Origin: Akkermansia muciniphila
Lineage (GTDB): Bacteria > Verrucomicrobiota > Verrucomicrobiia > Verrucomicrobiales > Akkermansiaceae
Assembly: GCA_945860285.1 (NCBI GenBank)
Contig: CAMAQB010000036.1
Location: 1-33,767, forward strand
Direction: 5' to 3'
Length of the DNA: 33,767 nt
The notes below the pieces were generated by a model that saw nothing but the letters and a program-made list of their open reading frames with translations, searched no databases and had not been told where the DNA came from. A program made the position numbers and the translations under genes. This document shows, one piece after another, positions 31,376 through 33,767 of the stretch. Numbering within the stretch: position 1 is the stretch's first letter; each line of letters starts with the position of its first letter.

Positions 31376-32707
31376 TCATGCTTTTTTCGCAAGGATTTCC
31401 TCGATGATCCGACCGCCGTCGCAGATTTCGATCGGTCGATTGCCCGGGGCCATGAGCTCCTTGTCGGCGGAGATGCCGATCTGATTGTACACCGTGGTCG
31501 CGAGGTCGGCCACCGACACCGGATCGTTTTCTGGTTCGGCACCGAGGGCGTCCGAAGATCCATACACCATGCCCCCTTTGACTCCGCCGCCGGCGAGCAT
31601 GGTCGAGAACACCCGCGGCCAGTGGTCGCGACCACCAGTGGGACCGATCTTCGGCGAGCGGCCGAATTCACTTGTTACCATCACCAATGTGGAATCGAGC
31701 AATCCGCGTTGATGCAGGTCGTTGATCAAAGCGGCAATCGCCTGGTCGGTCGGCGGCAGGTTGGTTTCGATGCCGGCCTTGATGTTGTCGTGGTGGTCCC
31801 AGCCACCTGCGGTCAGGGAAACAAAGCGCACCCCGGCTTCGACCAGCCTGCGGGCAAGGATCATCCGCTGCCCCGCCTGGGTGCGACCGTATTCGTCGCG
31901 TAACGCCGCCGGTTCCGCCTCCAGATTGAAGGCCTCGCGCGCCTGCTGCGAGGAAATCAATTTGTAGGCATGCTGGTAAAAGGCGTCCATCGAGTCGAGT
32001 TCGTCCGATTTCTCCATGCTGCGGAAATGTTGATCGACCGTCTGCAACAGCGATTGGCGACGGGCGAATCGCTCATCGCTGACGCCGTTGGGCAGGCTCA
32101 GGTCGCGGACCTTGAAGTCTTTTTGTGAGGGATCGGCACCGAGGGCAAAAGGACCGAATGCGGAACTCAGATATCCGGAGTTCGCGTATTCGTTTGGCAC
32201 GCTGGGGATGCAAACATAGGGCGGCAGATTGTTTCGCGGTCCGAGTTCGTGGGAGATGATCGATCCGATCGACGGATACTCCACGGCGGGCGACGGCCGA
32301 TAACCGGTGAACATGTTGTGCGTGCCGCGCTCATGAGCCGCTTCACCGTGGGTCATCGAGCGGATGACGGTGATCTTGTCAGCGACCGCGGCGGTTTTTT
32401 TCATGAACTCACCGAACTGCACACCGGCGATTTTCGTATCGATCGCACCAAAGGGCCCGCGGTACTCCGAGGGCGCGAGCGGTTTGGGATCGAACGACTC
32501 CTGATGCGCCAGTCCGCCGGGCAGGAAGATGTGGATCACCCCCTTGGCGACCCCTACTTTGGTTTCGTAGAATTTCTGCGCCGCGCTCGCCTGCTTTTGC
32601 AGGAATCCCGGCAAGGTCAGGCCGAGACCGCCGAGCAGACCGACATAGAAAAATTCCCGCCTTGAGGAATACTGTTCGAGTGGATTGCCAGGGCACTTCG
32701 GTTTCAT
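31376..32707 (-). CDS. Second DUF1501 family protein (twin-arginine exported)
   Basis: A 443-aa DUF1501 protein with the leader SRREFFYVGLLGGLGLTLPG. Family blocks: GVIHIFLPGGLAHQESFDPK, KITVIRSMTHGEAAHERGTH, NLPPYVCIPSVPNEYA, LVEAGVRFVSLTAGGWDHHD, VTSEFGRSPKIGPTGGRDHW and FSTMLAGGGVKGGMVYGSSD. It differs clearly from the DUF1501 gene at 21072 and is not a recent duplicate. Its usual DUF1549/DUF1553 partner is not adjacent; a PPC protein follows instead, with the LamG-containing partner 6 kb further on. ATG 32707 opens the minus-strand run of eight genes. Confidence 0.94.
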   Translation of the reverse strand: MKPKCPGNPLEQYSSRREFFYVGLLGGLGLTLPGFLQKQASAAQKFYETKVGVAKGVIHIFLPGGLAHQESFDPKPLAPSEYRGPFGAIDTKIAGVQFGEFMKKTAAVADKITVIRSMTHGEAAHERGTHNMFTGYRPSPAVEYPSIGSIISHELGPRNNLPPYVCIPSVPNEYANSGYLSSAFGPFALGADPSQKDFKVRDLSLPNGVSDERFARRQSLLQTVDQHFRSMEKSDELDSMDAFYQHAYKLISSQQAREAFNLEAEPAALRDEYGRTQAGQRMILARRLVEAGVRFVSLTAGGWDHHDNIKAGIETNLPPTDQAIAALINDLHQRGLLDSTLVMVTSEFGRSPKIGPTGGRDHWPRVFSTMLAGGGVKGGMVYGSSDALGAEPENDPVSVADLATTVYNQIGISADKELMAPGNRPIEICDGGRIIEEILAKKA

Positions 32708-32723
32708 GGGGATCGATGGGATG

Positions 32724-32760
32724 ATAACCGCTTCGCTCGGTTATGCAATGGTTCAACCAT
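32724..32760. promoter_or_regulatory. Two inverted repeats upstream of DUF1501 start
   Basis: ATAACCG (32724-32730) pairs with CGGTTAT (32738-32744) around a 7-base loop, 17 bases upstream of the minus-strand ATG at 32707. ATGGTT (32748-32753) and AACCAT (32755-32760) form a second, tighter repeat next to it. They lie in a 132-base divergent promoter region and are candidate operator or leader structures. Confidence 0.35.
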
Positions 32761-32803
32761 CGACTACGCGACACATCACAATCATGTTTCACCGAACTGG
32801 CGG

Positions 32804-32830
32804 CTTGCAAATTGTCGGCCGCTTTGCAAG
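32804..32830. promoter_or_regulatory. 8-bp inverted repeat just before plus-strand gene, candidate operator
   Basis: CTTGCAAA (32804-32811) and TTTGCAAG (32823-32830) are exact inverted copies separated by 11 bases, with arm centres 19 bases apart, roughly two helical turns. The repeat ends 9 bases before ATG 32840, so a bound dimer would block transcription or translation start of that gene. Confidence 0.35.
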
Positions 32831-32839
32831 AGTCCCGCC

Positions 32840-33634
32840 ATGGGGAAATGGCTGCTGGTTTTGCTGATGATCGCACACGCCGCAGGTGCGGAAGCCCCCG
32901 AAAAAAACCAGGGAAAAAGGCAGTTGCGCTTTCTGCCGGTGGGCGACATGCCTCCTTTCCGACAGGAGATTCGCAATGGCGTGCGCTACGAACTGGAGCC
33001 CGATGCGGGTTCGATCCCGCCGGGTCTGTTGCAACTGCCGCTGGGCAAGGAGAAGGCCGTCGAAACCACCCTGAACTTGGGAAATTTCTCCCCCTCCCTG
33101 ACCTGGCCCGCAGGTCCGCTGCGGCTGGAGCTGATGCAAAAAACCGGCGAAGTGGTCAAAAAATGGCACGAAGTCACCCTACCCGAACAAGGCGACATCG
33201 CGGTGCTGCTGTGGCGCGACCCCAAGGTCAACACCTGGGGATCCGCCCGATCCGTGGTGCTGGGCGACGGCTTGGAAGCCTTCCCTGCAGGCAGCGTCCG
33301 ACTGGTGAACCTGATCCCCTCGATGGTGAAAATGGTTTTCGCCGACAAAGCGGTGGAGTTGAAACCCGGCGTCTGCCAGGTGGAGCTGCTGAGCAAGGAA
33401 ATCACCCCCGTGCAAATTTCCGCCCAGGATGCCAAGGGCGACTGGCACGTGGTGTTTCAAAGCGCCCTCACCCAGAACCCCGGCGAACGCGGCAACGTGA
33501 TCGTCTATCGCGCCGATGGCGAGTCCCCGCGCAGCCCGGTCAAGGTCCTCTGCCTGCGCGAGCAGGCTCCCGTCCCCCCGGAAAAAAAACCGCCGCCCCG
33601 CGCGGGTGCCGGTAAGGGAGCGAGTGGCAGGTGA
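32840..33634 (+). CDS. Secreted protein, unknown function
   Basis: A 264-aa protein with a signal peptide (GKWLLVLLMIAHAAGAEA). The mature part is mostly beta: LRFLPVGDMPPFRQEI, YELEPDAGSIPPGLLQLPL, TWPAGPLRLELMQ, RSVVLGDGLEAFPAGSVRL, then VNLIPSMVKMVFADKAVELK and GNVIVYRADGESPRSPVKVL. The paired FPAGSVRLVNL and later KPG blocks are vaguely like DUF4397-type beta-sandwich repeats, but I cannot assign a family. The C-terminus is Pro/Lys/Arg-rich and low-complexity. AAGAG nine bases before ATG 32840 may be the ribosome-binding site. It stands alone, divergent from the eight-gene run, with an inverted repeat across its leader. Confidence 0.75.
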   Translation: MGKWLLVLLMIAHAAGAEAPEKNQGKRQLRFLPVGDMPPFRQEIRNGVRYELEPDAGSIPPGLLQLPLGKEKAVETTLNLGNFSPSLTWPAGPLRLELMQKTGEVVKKWHEVTLPEQGDIAVLLWRDPKVNTWGSARSVVLGDGLEAFPAGSVRLVNLIPSMVKMVFADKAVELKPGVCQVELLSKEITPVQISAQDAKGDWHVVFQSALTQNPGERGNVIVYRADGESPRSPVKVLCLREQAPVPPEKKPPPRAGAGKGASGR

Positions 33635-33705
33635 ATTTCAATGAAGGCGCAGCTTGACGATAGGGACTTACTATTCACCATTTTTCTTCTCATCTCTGTC
33701 AGCAC

Positions 33706-33758
33706 CAGAATACTTTTTCCAAAATACTTTGTCTGTCCCAGAATACTTTGTCTGTCCC
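33706..33758. repeat. Tandem GAATACTTTGTCTGTCC repeat at window edge
   Basis: Three head-to-tail units: a degenerate CAGAATACTTTTTCC (33706-33720), AAAATACTTTGTCTGTCC (33721-33738) and CAGAATACTTTGTCTGTCC (33739-33757), then CC. On the other strand this reads GGGACAGACAAAGTATT, twice. GGGGACAGAC motifs of this kind often flank REP-associated (Y1) transposase genes in bacteria, as I recall; the element itself, if present, lies beyond the window. Confidence 0.55.
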
Positions 33759-33767
33759 CATCTCATG

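Overview
The window looks like chromosome from a Verrucomicrobia-type bacterium. This rests on a very large Verru_Chthon cassette protein A with a pilin-like N-terminus, two DUF1501 proteins with twin-arginine leaders, a cytochrome c/DUF1549/LamG/DUF1553 protein, a sulfatase, PPC-domain and SGNH secreted proteins, and mostly weak Shine-Dalgarno sites. The backbone reads as G+C-rich. The stretch from about 11.0 to 16.2 kb is visibly A+T-richer and holds small accessory genes. All family calls come from reading motifs; no database search was run.

Layout. (1) 1-268 is the 3' end of a group II intron: the C-terminus of its reverse transcriptase/maturase, domain V, and a domain VI with a bulged branch-point A. 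(2) 269-603 is a cluster of hairpin-bearing intergenic repeats, and the intron sits inside one copy. (3) 604-4239 (-) is Verru_Chthon cassette protein A, divergent from recQ (4361-6298, +). (4) 6366-10797 (-) is a three-gene exporter operon: ABC ATPase, long FtsX-type permease, HlyD-type adaptor. (5) 11046-16138 (-) is an accessory island in which every gene points the same way: a small membrane protein, a VOC protein without a convincing start codon, a DUF2283 protein with a small partner, a secreted SecD-P1/BamE-like protein, a lipoprotein, a HicA/HicB toxin-antitoxin pair and a VIT1/CCC1-type transporter. (6) 16296-16870 is a second cluster of the same repeats, inverted relative to the first. 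(7) 17015-20990 (+) is a secreted set: PQQ-type sugar dehydrogenase, sulfocyanin-like cupredoxin, a membrane-anchored LTxxQ-type helical protein and an alpha/beta hydrolase. (8) 32707 down to 21072 (-) is an almost gap-free run of eight genes: DUF1501, PPC protein, thioredoxin-like, pirin, sulfatase, SGNH hydrolase, PSCyt1/DUF1549/LamG/DUF1553, DUF1501. (9) 32840-33634 (+) is a secreted protein of unknown function, followed at the window edge by short tandem repeats.

How the parts may work together. The eight-gene run probably acts outside the cytoplasm on complex, possibly sulfated, polysaccharides. The dehydrogenase and cupredoxin could form an electron-transfer pair. The most unusual signal is structural. 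The intergenic repeats contain hairpins with a 9-bp stem and a three-base loop, and the pairing is largely kept although the stem sequences differ. The group II intron ends exactly at the base just downstream of where one of these hairpins should lie, which suggests that the repeat hairpin is the intron's landing site.
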